The notes beneath the pieces were generated by a model that was not told the DNA's origin, did not search any database, and was given only the letters and a program-made list of their open reading frames with translations. From NCBI GenBank assembly GCA_964357255.1, contig CAYHKQ010000038.1, positions 1-24,380 of the forward strand: a DNA stretch of 24,380 nt, read 5' to 3'. Of the stretch, positions 7,963 to 15,426 are shown piece after piece. Each line of letters starts with the position of its first letter. Positions within the stretch are counted from its first letter, which is position 1. Both the position numbers and the translations under genes were made by a program. This stretch comes from JBBTIS01 sp038059855 (GTDB lineage: Bacteria; Elusimicrobiota; Elusimicrobia; JACQPE01).

Positions 7963-9044
7963 AAGTCCCTTTTAAAGAATTTTTTTTAAACACCGACAAA
8001 CTCAAAGCTCCTCAGTATTATTTTTCCGGTCCCGAGCAATTTTTGAAACTGCGCGCTAAAAAACGGCTTTTAGCGCGCCCTGATTATGCCGGTTACGTAA
8101 AAAAAAGAATATTCGCCCAGGGCATTAATCTGCAAGAGCTTTGGGACAGCCTTAACTCGGGGGGGCTTTTTGGTGAAGGCGAGATTATCGTGATCGAGCG
8201 CGTGGACGAGCTTTCGGCGGCCTCTAAGAAAATCCTGCTGGATATCTTGGAACAATGGGAGGCGGACACATCGTCAAAAATTTTAGTTTTTATCTCTCAG
8301 GCCGAGCGCATGGACGCGACCGATCCCCTGGAGGGACACTTGATCGCGAATTCGCGGGCCTGCCATGTGTATTTTCCTTTTCTTACCGAGGCGGAGGTTC
8401 TTGCCTGGGCGCGAGGGGAACTCAGGCGCAAGAAAATTGAAGCGGATGGGATTGCGCTCGATATGGCGCTGGAAGCTTATTCCAACGATCTTTACAGCTG
8501 GATGAACCTTATTGAGAATCTCGAGATTTACCTGGGCGGTCCGGGCCGCGCGGGCGTAACCGAGGTGGAGAAATTACTCGGAATTTCAACCGCTCGAGAG
8601 GACCGCATCGTCGAGGAAATAAATCGCGCCGCTATCGGCGCTTTTGCGCAGGGCCGTTCCAGCGGCGAGATATTGGGGCGCTCTCTTAAAGCCGCGGAAC
8701 AGCTTTTAATTTCATCCGCCGAAGGCCCCCCGGGTTGCGCCTTGCGGGTTATGCGGATTTTTGCCGATGTCGTCTATGAGCTTGGGGTTTGCAAGGCCGG
8801 CGTATATTCAAGCCGGAGACGGCACGATCCGGATTTGGCCGATTTGCTCGATCGTGCCGCCGGCCGTTTGGATTGGGGGGGAATCAAACGTCTGTATTCC
8901 ACGCTGTTGGAAGGAGAGCGAAACATCAAACGCGGACTTTTGCCGCCTGAGACAGTCTTGAGGAAATTTTTGTTTGACTTTACCGAATCGCTTCTAAGCC
9001 GCGACCGGAAGCGAACCGTTGAGAGCGGCCACTTGACGGGATAA
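7959..9044 (+). CDS. holA: DNA polymerase III subunit delta
   Basis: A 361-residue protein read from a GTG start that overlaps the lptE stop (GTGA). It matches HolA, the clamp-loader subunit that opens the beta sliding clamp. The N-terminal AAA+-like domain begins with YYFSGPEQFLKLRAKKRL and continues through LNSGGLFGEGEIIVIERVDEL and ILVFISQAERMD. Delta has no functional Walker A, and none is seen here. The middle and C-terminal helical collar domains follow (EVEKLLGISTAREDRIVEEINRA and KRLYSTLLEGERNIKRG). Placement after leuS-lptE is the conserved neighbourhood. The last 51 bp overlap the convergent rpsT gene, so the two transcripts must be complementary there. Confidence 0.87.
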   Translation: MKVPFKEFFLNTDKLKAPQYYFSGPEQFLKLRAKKRLLARPDYAGYVKKRIFAQGINLQELWDSLNSGGLFGEGEIIVIERVDELSAASKKILLDILEQWEADTSSKILVFISQAERMDATDPLEGHLIANSRACHVYFPFLTEAEVLAWARGELRRKKIEADGIALDMALEAYSNDLYSWMNLIENLEIYLGGPGRAGVTEVEKLLGISTAREDRIVEEINRAAIGAFAQGRSSGEILGRSLKAAEQLLISSAEGPPGCALRVMRIFADVVYELGVCKAGVYSSRRRHDPDLADLLDRAAGRLDWGGIKRLYSTLLEGERNIKRGLLPPETVLRKFLFDFTESLLSRDRKRTVESGHLTG

Positions 9045-9296
9045 GCGTGATTTCATGCGCGCGCCTGTTCTCCAATGGTAAACGCCGGTTTTAACCGCTT
9101 TGTCAACCCGGGAAAAGGACTTCGACAGAACCTCTTGTGATTTGGCCTTGTCCTTGGCTTTGATTAATCCGCCAAGTTCCTTGATTAAATTTTTGACAGC
9201 CGTTTTTTTCTGGTTATTGTGACTGCGCCGCCTGAGCGATTGACGGTGCGCCTTGAGCGCCCCGGTATGCCGCCCGGTCTTTTTAATTTTTGCCAT
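8994..9296 (-). CDS. rpsT: 30S ribosomal protein S20
   Basis: A 100-residue, highly basic protein of the S20 family, which binds 16S rRNA in the body of the small subunit. The start MAKIKKTGRHTGALKAHRQS, the basic RRRSHNNQKKTAVKNLIKEL and the Lys-rich helical hairpin are diagnostic, and the length is near the usual 85-100. It is transcribed against holA and overlaps its 3' end by 51 bp. The start codon lies 6 nt after an extended -10 sequence and has no Shine-Dalgarno sequence, so the mRNA may be leaderless. Monocistronic placement next to holA is common in bacteria. Confidence 0.93.
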   Translation of the reverse strand: MAKIKKTGRHTGALKAHRQSLRRRSHNNQKKTAVKNLIKELGGLIKAKDKAKSQEVLSKSFSRVDKAVKTGVYHWRTGARMKSRLSRQVAALNGSLPVAA

Positions 9297-9302
9297 CGCC
9301 CC

Positions 9303-9311
9303 ATTATAGCA
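9303..9311 (-). promoter_or_regulatory. Extended -10 promoter of rpsT
   Basis: On the minus strand the sequence is TGCTATAAT, a perfect -10 hexamer with the TGn extension. It is followed by GGGGCG and then the rpsT ATG. No good -35 box is visible at 16-18 bp, as is common for extended -10 promoters. The predicted transcription start coincides with the start codon. Confidence 0.75.
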
Positions 9312-9389
9312 CTATTGACGGCGGAAGAAACTTTTGCGTTTTATTTTGAAATGAATCTAAAAGGAAACGGGGGGCACGGCACGCGACAC

Positions 9390-9418
9390 TTGCAGTCAGG
9401 GTTAGGTTTTGAGATAGT
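9390..9418 (+). promoter_or_regulatory. Candidate murJ promoter
   Basis: TTGCAG (9390-9395) and GATAGT (9413-9418) are separated by 17 bp, each a partial match to the sigma-70 boxes. The murJ GTG start lies 7 nt after the -10 box, again without a Shine-Dalgarno sequence. The rest of the 129-bp rpsT-murJ divergent gap shows no gene. Confidence 0.4.
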
Positions 9419-9425
9419 TTCCTAA

Positions 9426-10751
9426 GTGAAGGGGAAATTTCAGGCTTTTTTTGCGGCGACTTTTATTTCGCGGATCTTCGGCTATGCCCGGGATTTGGCT
9501 ATCGCTCATTTTGTGGGCGGGGGGTATTGGGCGGATCTTTATTTTGCCGGCTTCCGGCTGGCTAATTTTTTAAGGAACTTTGTGGGCGAGGGCGGGCTTT
9601 ACGCGGCCTACACTCCCGTGTATGCCGCGCTTCTGGGACGGAATAAGGATAGCGCTACGAAATTTGCCCATGCCTACGCCGGCAAACTGACTCTTGTTTT
9701 AGTTGGTTTAGTGGTAGCGGGAATTATCGCGGCCCGGCCGTTGACCGGCGTTTTGTTGATGGGATTTTCTTCCGATCCTGAAAAAATTTTTTGGGCCGTC
9801 AAGCTCACGCGCATTCTCCTGCCCTTTCTTCTTTTTGTCACGCTCGCCGCCTGGGCTCAGGCAACCATCCAAGCTCATGATAAATTTTTTCTTTCGAGCC
9901 TTTCCCCGATTTTCGCCTCATTTTCCATTGTGGTTTTTTTGCTTTGGGCCGGCCGCGACGACCCGGGGGCACCCTCTGAGGCATTGATCATCGGCCTGGC
10001 TTGGGCGACGACGATCGGCGGTTTGGCGCAATACTTGGTCTTGTTGCCTCAATTGTTAAGTTTGATCGGCTTTCACGGAGTCAAATCACTTTGGGAGAAA
10101 CATCCCGAACTTAAACATTCGCTGGCGCTTCTGGGCCCTTACGCCGTGACCTTCTCCTTAGACCAAATCAATTCCATCGTCAACATTTTTTTTGCCACCT
10201 TTGCCGAGCAAGGATCCATTTCCGCCTTATACAATTCGAGCCGCCTCATCCAGTTGCCTTTGGGCCTCATCGGCGTTGGGACGTTGGTAACCTCGTTGCC
10301 GGAACTCTCGCGCTTGGTGGACCAGGGCCAAATCCGGCATCTGCGCGAAGAAATGGCCCGACAGAGAAAACGGATTTTTGCCTTTCAAGTTCCCGCGGTT
10401 TTGGTCTTTATTTTTTTAGGCCATTGGATCATCCGGCTTCTTTATTTTCATGGCCGTTTTGATGAAAGAGCGCTCGACCTTACGTCCGGCGTCCTGGCCT
10501 TTAGCGCGCCGAGCCTTCTGTTTTATTCTTTACAAAAGGCATATCTCGGTCTTTTCTACGCCCATCGTGACACTAAAAGTTTGATGTGGACCAGCGCTTT
10601 AAGCGTAACCTTCTCGATCGTTATCTCGGCCCTGGCGGTGGGGCCCTTGGGCGCCAAGGGAATCGCCCTGGCCGCTACGCTGAGCAGCTTGATCGGGCTT
10701 GGGGCGATGTCTTTTTTAGCTAGCAAGCGAGGCTACCTCAAGATTTCTTAA
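9426..10751 (+). CDS. murJ: Lipid II flippase MurJ (MviN), short form
   Basis: A 441-residue polytopic inner-membrane protein of the MviN/MurJ branch of the MOP superfamily, which moves lipid II across the inner membrane for peptidoglycan synthesis. The N-terminal signature is clear: SRIFGYARDLAIAHFVG, WADLYFAGFRLANFLRNFVGEG and YAAYTPVYA carry the conserved Arg and Asp residues of the central cavity. Further family segments are DQINSIVNIFFATFAEQGSISALYNSSRLIQLPLGLIGVG and FSAPSLLFYSLQKAYLGLFYA. It ends after the segment matching TM12 (GAKGIALAATLSSLIGLG), whereas E. coli MurJ (511 aa) has 14 TM helices. The start is a GTG; no Shine-Dalgarno sequence is visible. Confidence 0.9.
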   Translation: MKGKFQAFFAATFISRIFGYARDLAIAHFVGGGYWADLYFAGFRLANFLRNFVGEGGLYAAYTPVYAALLGRNKDSATKFAHAYAGKLTLVLVGLVVAGIIAARPLTGVLLMGFSSDPEKIFWAVKLTRILLPFLLFVTLAAWAQATIQAHDKFFLSSLSPIFASFSIVVFLLWAGRDDPGAPSEALIIGLAWATTIGGLAQYLVLLPQLLSLIGFHGVKSLWEKHPELKHSLALLGPYAVTFSLDQINSIVNIFFATFAEQGSISALYNSSRLIQLPLGLIGVGTLVTSLPELSRLVDQGQIRHLREEMARQRKRIFAFQVPAVLVFIFLGHWIIRLLYFHGRFDERALDLTSGVLAFSAPSLLFYSLQKAYLGLFYAHRDTKSLMWTSALSVTFSIVISALAVGPLGAKGIALAATLSSLIGLGAMSFLASKRGYLKIS

Positions 10752-10760
10752 GGGGCAAAC

Positions 10761-12086
10761 ATGTCCGAACTTTCTAAACTTCCGGCGAGTCCCGGGGTTT
10801 ATCTTATGAGAGACGCGGCAACTCGAATTCTTTATATCGGCAAAGCCATCAATCTGCGTCGCCGGGTTTGCTCTTATTTTCAAAACAAGGACATGGGGCC
10901 AAAAATTCAATCTTTAGTCGGGTTGGTCCGGTATGTCGAATATGTGTCCTGCGTGAGCGAGCGCGAGGCATTGATCCTGGAGGAGGCTTGGATCAAAAAG
11001 TATCAGCCGGTATTCAACGCCATGTGGAAGGACGATAAGTCCTACCCCTACGCGGTTTTAACGATGCAAGAAGATTTTCCGCGTTTATATTTAGCGCGCA
11101 AAAAGCATGTTCCGCCCGGCGCTAAGGCGTTCGGGCCTTATCCAAGCGTCGGCAGGGTCAGGGGTTTGATTCGGATATTGTTTCGACGAGGGATAGCGCC
11201 CCTGAGGCCCTGCCGCTGGGATTTTTCTTTAAAAAAATCGCTCGCTCCAGAAATTATCAATTCTTGCCTTTATTATCATACGGGCCAATGTCCGGCGCCT
11301 TGCGCCGGGCGCATCGGACGGACGGATTACCGACGGATCGCGACGCGCGCGGCCAGGCTTTTTAGCGGGTCGCGCTCGCGCTTGGCAACGGGGCTTCGGC
11401 GTCAAATGAAGCAAGCCGCCAAGAGACTTGATTTTGAAGTCGCCCAGCGCCTTAAAATCGCCGTTGAGGCATTTGGGCACATTTTCGAGAAAGTCGTCAT
11501 TTCGCAAATCAATTCGCATGAAATTTTGAATTTATACGAACCAAAAACAGCGTTGGCCGCTCTTGAGGAAGCGTTAAAACTTGGCCGGCTTCCCAGGCAT
11601 ATCGAAGGCTTCGATATTTCCAATCTTAGCGGGACGAACTCGGTGGGTAGCATGGTTTGTTATTTGGACGGCCAGCCCAATAAGGCCCATTACCGGCATT
11701 TTCGGATTAAGACTGTCGAAGGGATTAATGATTTCGCCATGATGAATGAAGTCGTTGGCCGGCGCTATGGGCGACTTCGGGAAGAAGGGCAGCCGTTGCC
11801 GGACCTTATTTTAATTGACGGAGGCCTCGGTCAATTAAGCGCCGCGCGCTCGGCGCTTGAAAAAGTTTTTGCTCCAAAGCCTCGCGCGTCGCGCCCGGCG
11901 CTTCTGTCTTTGGCCAAACAAGAAGAAATTCTTTACTTAGACCTAAGCCCTGCCCCGGCCCGCGAAATCCACTTGTCCCATTCCCATGAAGGATTGAAAT
12001 TTTGCATGGGGATTCGGGACGAAGCCCATCGTTTTGCTATAACCTACCATAGGAAATTACGCCGAAAAGAATTTCTGGAGGAATGA
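10761..12086 (+). CDS. uvrC: Compact UvrC-like excinuclease subunit
   Basis: A 441-residue UvrC homologue; standard UvrC, about 600 residues, makes both incisions in nucleotide excision repair. The GIY-YIG nuclease domain is intact (GVYLM at 12-16, LYIGKA at 24-29, a basic NLRRRV helix, catalytic-type Glu near 74-75). Four Cys (C151, C169, C177, C181) fit the [4Fe-4S] cluster described in UvrC. A UVR motif for UvrB contact lies at ~210-240. The RNase H-like domain keeps its catalytic Asp/Asp/His at D285 (EGFDIS), D353 (LIDGG) and H423 (DEAHRFA). Missing are roughly 100 residues that normally separate UVR from the RNase H core, and the whole C-terminal HhH2 DNA-binding region: the protein ends right after TYHRKLRRK. 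A good AGGGG Shine-Dalgarno sequence precedes the ATG. Confidence 0.9.
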   Translation: MSELSKLPASPGVYLMRDAATRILYIGKAINLRRRVCSYFQNKDMGPKIQSLVGLVRYVEYVSCVSEREALILEEAWIKKYQPVFNAMWKDDKSYPYAVLTMQEDFPRLYLARKKHVPPGAKAFGPYPSVGRVRGLIRILFRRGIAPLRPCRWDFSLKKSLAPEIINSCLYYHTGQCPAPCAGRIGRTDYRRIATRAARLFSGSRSRLATGLRRQMKQAAKRLDFEVAQRLKIAVEAFGHIFEKVVISQINSHEILNLYEPKTALAALEEALKLGRLPRHIEGFDISNLSGTNSVGSMVCYLDGQPNKAHYRHFRIKTVEGINDFAMMNEVVGRRYGRLREEGQPLPDLILIDGGLGQLSAARSALEKVFAPKPRASRPALLSLAKQEEILYLDLSPAPAREIHLSHSHEGLKFCMGIRDEAHRFAITYHRKLRRKEFLEE

Positions 12087-13627
12087 TGAAAAGAATTGAT
12101 AAAGCGGACAGGGTGGATAAGCTCGGAAGGAGCGCTTTTGTTCTTGTCGTATCTGTTTTGTCCGCCTTGTCCATCTCACCCGCCTTTCTATGGGCCGCGC
12201 CGCAAAAGCCCGGCGTCATTAAGACTCGCCTGGCCAATGGCATGCGCGTTCTCCTCTACCCGCGCCACGGCCTGCCTGCTATCGCTTTTCGCATTTATTA
12301 CCGAGTGGGTTCCGTGGACGAAGAAATGGGGCAGACCGGTTTGGCTCACATGTTTGAGCACATGGCTTTTAAGGGCACCAAAACGATCAACGCCAAGGAT
12401 TATGCCAAGGAGCAGCCGGTTCTCGACGAAGTTGAAAAAATTACTCAAGCTATCAACAAGGAACTCGGCAGTTCATCGGGTCCGGATCAACAAAAAATTG
12501 CCAAGCTCGAGGGGGAGCGTCTAGCCAAGGAAAAAGAAGCCGGAGAATTTCAGCTTAAGGACGAGTATGAAAAAATTTATGAGGCTAACGGGGCCTGGGG
12601 TTTCAATGCCTTCACCTCCAACGATATGACGGGCTATACCGTGTCCCTGCCGTCGAACCGTTTTGACATGTGGCTCGCCATGGAGTCGGACCGGTTTGAA
12701 AACGCGGTTTTGCGTGAGTTCTACCAAGAGCGCAACGTGGTCATGGAGGAGCGGCGCATGAGGACCGAGTCGGACCCGATGGGCAAGCTTTACGAAACGT
12801 TCATCGCCAACGCTTTTATTGTGAGTCCCTACCGCCACGAAGTCATCGGCTGGATGAGCGATCTTGGGCGTCTGAGCGCGGGTCAGGCGAAACAGTTTTT
12901 CACTACGCGCTACGTGCCGAGCCGCTGCATCATTACCATGGTGGGGGATTTTAATACTGAGGAGGTTTTGGCCAAGATTCGTTCCCGTTTTGAGGTTATC
13001 CCCGAGCGTGAATCGCCGCCCGAATTTTCGGGCGACGAGCCGGCCCAGATGGGCGAGCGCCGGGTGGAGTTGGTTTGGGAGTCCGAGCCGATCTTGCTGA
13101 TGGGCTGGCATAAGCCCAACGCGCCGCATCCGGACGATGCGCGATTGGCGCTTTTGAAGGGTGTTTTGAGCGAGGGAAGGACAAGCCGTTTTTACAAAAA
13201 TCTGGTGGAAAATCAGGCCGTGGCCCAAAGCGTGGGCGCCTATCACGACGACCCTGGCGCGCGTTATCCTAATCTATTCCTGGTTTTGGGATACCCGCGG
13301 AATCCGCACGACGCCTTGAGTCTGGAAAAAGCCGTTGACGCTGAAATTGAAAAAATTAAAAAGACTCCGCCCGAAACATGGGAGTTGGACCGCGTGCGTA
13401 ACAATATGGAGGCCGGCCTGGTCAACACGCTCGATGAAAATGAAGGCATCGCCGATACCATCGGCATGAACGAAACGCTTTATAACGACTGGTCCTATTC
13501 CTGGAACCTGCTTCAAGAATTTGAAAAGATGAAACCGGAAGATTTAAGACAAGCGGCGGCTAAATACCTGACGCGGGAGAACAAAACCACAGGCTATGTG
13601 ACGAAGAAGAAGGGAGGCGCGTTATGA
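12083..13627 (+). CDS. M16 zinc peptidase, catalytic member
   Basis: A 514-residue secreted M16 (pitrilysin/insulinase-type) metallopeptidase. The inverted zinc motif HMFEH is at residues 89-93, preceded by TGLAHM, and a downstream ERNVVMEERR segment supplies the third Glu ligand. A signal peptide ends near AFLWAAP (residues ~34-40), so it acts in the periplasm or beyond. Residues ~105-165 form a Lys/Glu-rich insertion, probably coiled coil, between the zinc motif and the rest of the fold. GGAGGA precedes two adjacent ATGs (12083, 12086); spacing slightly favours the second. The start overlaps the uvrC stop. It pairs with the non-catalytic M16 gene downstream, as in heterodimeric bacterial M16B peptidases. 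The signal-peptide region contains a long inverted repeat. Confidence 0.92.
   Translation: MMKRIDKADRVDKLGRSAFVLVVSVLSALSISPAFLWAAPQKPGVIKTRLANGMRVLLYPRHGLPAIAFRIYYRVGSVDEEMGQTGLAHMFEHMAFKGTKTINAKDYAKEQPVLDEVEKITQAINKELGSSSGPDQQKIAKLEGERLAKEKEAGEFQLKDEYEKIYEANGAWGFNAFTSNDMTGYTVSLPSNRFDMWLAMESDRFENAVLREFYQERNVVMEERRMRTESDPMGKLYETFIANAFIVSPYRHEVIGWMSDLGRLSAGQAKQFFTTRYVPSRCIITMVGDFNTEEVLAKIRSRFEVIPERESPPEFSGDEPAQMGERRVELVWESEPILLMGWHKPNAPHPDDARLALLKGVLSEGRTSRFYKNLVENQAVAQSVGAYHDDPGARYPNLFLVLGYPRNPHDALSLEKAVDAEIEKIKKTPPETWELDRVRNNMEAGLVNTLDENEGIADTIGMNETLYNDWSYSWNLLQEFEKMKPEDLRQAAAKYLTRENKTTGYVTKKKGGAL
12106..12172 (+). repeat. Long inverted repeat within the M16 signal-peptide codons
   Basis: The left arm GGACAGGGTGGATAA (12106-12120) and right arm TTGTCCGCCTTGTCC (12158-12172) can form an uninterrupted 15-bp RNA stem with three G-U pairs. 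The 37-nt loop contains a small GCTC/GAGC hairpin. It begins about 20 nt after the start codon. Confidence 0.75.
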
Positions 13628-15105
13628 ATAGAGTGGGAGTATTTCTTTTATTGATCTGGGCATCCGCGCATTTGGGCATCCCCGCATCGTTTTTGCATGC
13701 CGTCCCTCCCCAGTTTGAGCCGCCGAAGCCTTTGAACTTCGTTGTGCCTAAGGCCAAACATTTCGAACTTTCAAATAAGGCTGGGGTTTATTTTCTAGAA
13801 GATCAGGAGCTTCCTCAAATCCAGTTAACGATAATGTTGCCGATAGGCTCCATTTACGATCCCGCGGACAAGGCGGGACTCTCGTCGTTGTTTGCCTCGG
13901 TTTTGCCTTATGGCGGAACCAAAAAGACATCAGCGGACGTCCTGACCAAAGAACTCGAGCTGATGGGATCGAGCATCCGGGCCGGCGCAAGCGAGGAGTC
14001 TTTTAGTATTAATCTTTTTTGTTTATCCAAAAATTTTTCCAAAACCTTGGAATTGTTGAGCCAAATCGTGCGTGAGCCAATGATGGACGCCGGCAAGCTC
14101 GAAACGGAGAAGAAAAAACTTATAGCGGCCATTCATCGGCGCAACGACGAACCCCGCCAGATCGTAAACCGTGAATTCCGCCGCATGATTTACGGTCCTG
14201 ATTCACCCTGGGGCCGGCGCATTGAAATTCGGACGATTCAAAACGTGAGCCGCCGCGATTTAATGGATTATCAGCGCAAGTATCTAATGCCGAATCATGC
14301 GATCGTGACGGTGAGCGGCGCAATTTCCGAAGCGGATCTGATCGCCCGTCTTGAAGCGGCTTTAGGCCGGAATGTCTGGGCGCAGGGCGCGTGGGACGCG
14401 CCGGAGGTCAAGGATGCGGATATTTCCGGCCCCGAGAGAACGGTTTATCTGGTTGCCAAAACCGCGACCGAGCAGAGCGCGATCCGTCTGGGCCATTATG
14501 GCGTCGAACGCCATCACCCGGATTATTTCAAGCTCAAGGTCCTTGACGAGCTTCTCGGCGGCGGTTTTTCCTCGCGGCTTTTCCGGAACGTCCGCTCACG
14601 CAAAGGACTGGCCTACGGCGTATGGAGCAATTTTTCGACTCCCAGAGTGAAGGGATTGCTTATGGCCGGGGTCGGCACTAAATCCGAAACCACGGTCGAG
14701 GCTATCGAGGAGGTTCTCAAAGAAATTCAGATGTTTAAGCAGGATCCCGTCACCCAGGAGGAGCTCTTGATCGCCAAAAGCCAGATCATCTATTCTTTTT
14801 TGCAGAATTTTCGCGCGAGCCATCAGATCGCCGAGCAAGTCGGGCAGCTTGAATTATTGGGCTACCCTCGCGATTATCTGGACACATACACAGCCAACAT
14901 TGACAAAGTGACGGCCCAGGACATTCTCAGCATGGCTACTCACTATTGGAGCCCGGAGAAAGCCGTGATCTTAGTGGTTGGAAATCCTAAAAAATTCGAC
15001 CGGGATTTGTCCACGCTCGGCCCTGTTAAAATTTTGGATGCGGAGTCAGGCCAAGTGTCCGAGCCGCCTAAAAATGCCCAAGGTTCCAAAAGTGCCGGCC
15101 AGTAG
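13624..15105 (+). CDS. M16-family peptidase-like protein, non-catalytic partner
   Basis: A 493-residue M16-fold protein with an N-terminal signal peptide (to about residue 27). The place where the zinc motif should be reads KAGLSSLFASVLPYGG, so HxxEH is absent and the protein should not bind catalytic zinc. The C-terminal half keeps the substrate-binding Arg/Tyr motif typical of the partner subunit (GGGFSSRLFRNVRSRKGLAYG). It starts 4 bp inside the previous gene with a GGGAGG Shine-Dalgarno sequence 6 nt upstream. In known bacterial M16B enzymes and in mitochondrial processing peptidase, one subunit supplies zinc and the other the R/Y pair, so this gene and its upstream neighbour most likely form one heterodimer. 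Confidence 0.92.
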   Translation: MNRVGVFLLLIWASAHLGIPASFLHAVPPQFEPPKPLNFVVPKAKHFELSNKAGVYFLEDQELPQIQLTIMLPIGSIYDPADKAGLSSLFASVLPYGGTKKTSADVLTKELELMGSSIRAGASEESFSINLFCLSKNFSKTLELLSQIVREPMMDAGKLETEKKKLIAAIHRRNDEPRQIVNREFRRMIYGPDSPWGRRIEIRTIQNVSRRDLMDYQRKYLMPNHAIVTVSGAISEADLIARLEAALGRNVWAQGAWDAPEVKDADISGPERTVYLVAKTATEQSAIRLGHYGVERHHPDYFKLKVLDELLGGGFSSRLFRNVRSRKGLAYGVWSNFSTPRVKGLLMAGVGTKSETTVEAIEEVLKEIQMFKQDPVTQEELLIAKSQIIYSFLQNFRASHQIAEQVGQLELLGYPRDYLDTYTANIDKVTAQDILSMATHYWSPEKAVILVVGNPKKFDRDLSTLGPVKILDAESGQVSEPPKNAQGSKSAGQ

Positions 15106-15412
15106 GCCGGATTATCCTGCGATTTTTCAGGAAATTTGGGCCGAGTGCCGGCGAATTCCCAAGGGGAACGCGGCGACTTATGGTTATCTCGCCTTAAAAA
15201 TCAATCGCCCCGGAGCCGCCCGCGTCGTAGCCATGGCTATGGCGAAAAATCCTTTTGCCCCCCGCGTCCCCTGCCACCGCGTGGTGCGCGCGGATGGCGC
15301 GCCCGGCGGCTATTCCGCCCCCGGCGGCTTGCTCCGTAAAATCCATCTCTTAAAACGCGAAGGCGTCCGTTTTGTTAACGGACGGGTCCATCCGGACGAT
15401 TTTTTACGATAG
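15074..15412 (+). CDS. Methylated-DNA-cysteine alkyltransferase domain protein (MGMT/Ogt C-terminal domain only)
   Basis: A 112-residue protein made of the winged-helix alkyltransferase domain alone. It keeps the acceptor motif PCHRV (residues 66-70, Cys67), the TYG tyrosine, the Arg-finger region GAARVVAMAM and the GGYSAPGG turn. These residues flip and bind O6-alkylguanine in Ogt/MGMT. Unlike most short alkyltransferase-like (ATL) proteins, it retains the reactive Cys, so direct repair remains possible. The N-terminal RNase H-like domain of full-length Ogt is missing. The frame is open to 14978, but the ATG at 15074 fits the domain start and leaves a 32-bp overlap with the M16 gene. The C-terminal tail NGRVHPDDFLR is complete. 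It is cytoplasmic, with no export signal. Confidence 0.85.
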   Translation: MPKVPKVPASRPDYPAIFQEIWAECRRIPKGNAATYGYLALKINRPGAARVVAMAMAKNPFAPRVPCHRVVRADGAPGGYSAPGGLLRKIHLLKREGVRFVNGRVHPDDFLR

Positions 15413-15426
15413 GCGCTTTTGATTCC

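Noticed and set aside
9045..9425. Possible RNA gene in the holA-murJ interval
   Set aside because: Most of it is rpsT on the minus strand; the remaining 129 bp shows promoter-like sequence only, with no tRNA-like fold.
12521..13246. Minus-strand open frame of 241 codons opposite the M16 peptidase
   Set aside because: It overlaps conserved M16 coding sequence completely and its product is Arg/His-rich low-quality sequence typical of antisense reading.
14978..15073. Upstream extension of the alkyltransferase-domain gene
   Set aside because: It lies wholly within the M16 gene in another frame, adds no recognisable domain, and the ATG at 15074 matches the domain boundary.
13624..15105. Second M16 gene as a decayed pseudogene because HxxEH is missing
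   Set aside because: The frame is full-length with a signal peptide and the conserved Arg/Tyr motif; lack of zinc ligands is normal for the partner subunit of M16B pairs.
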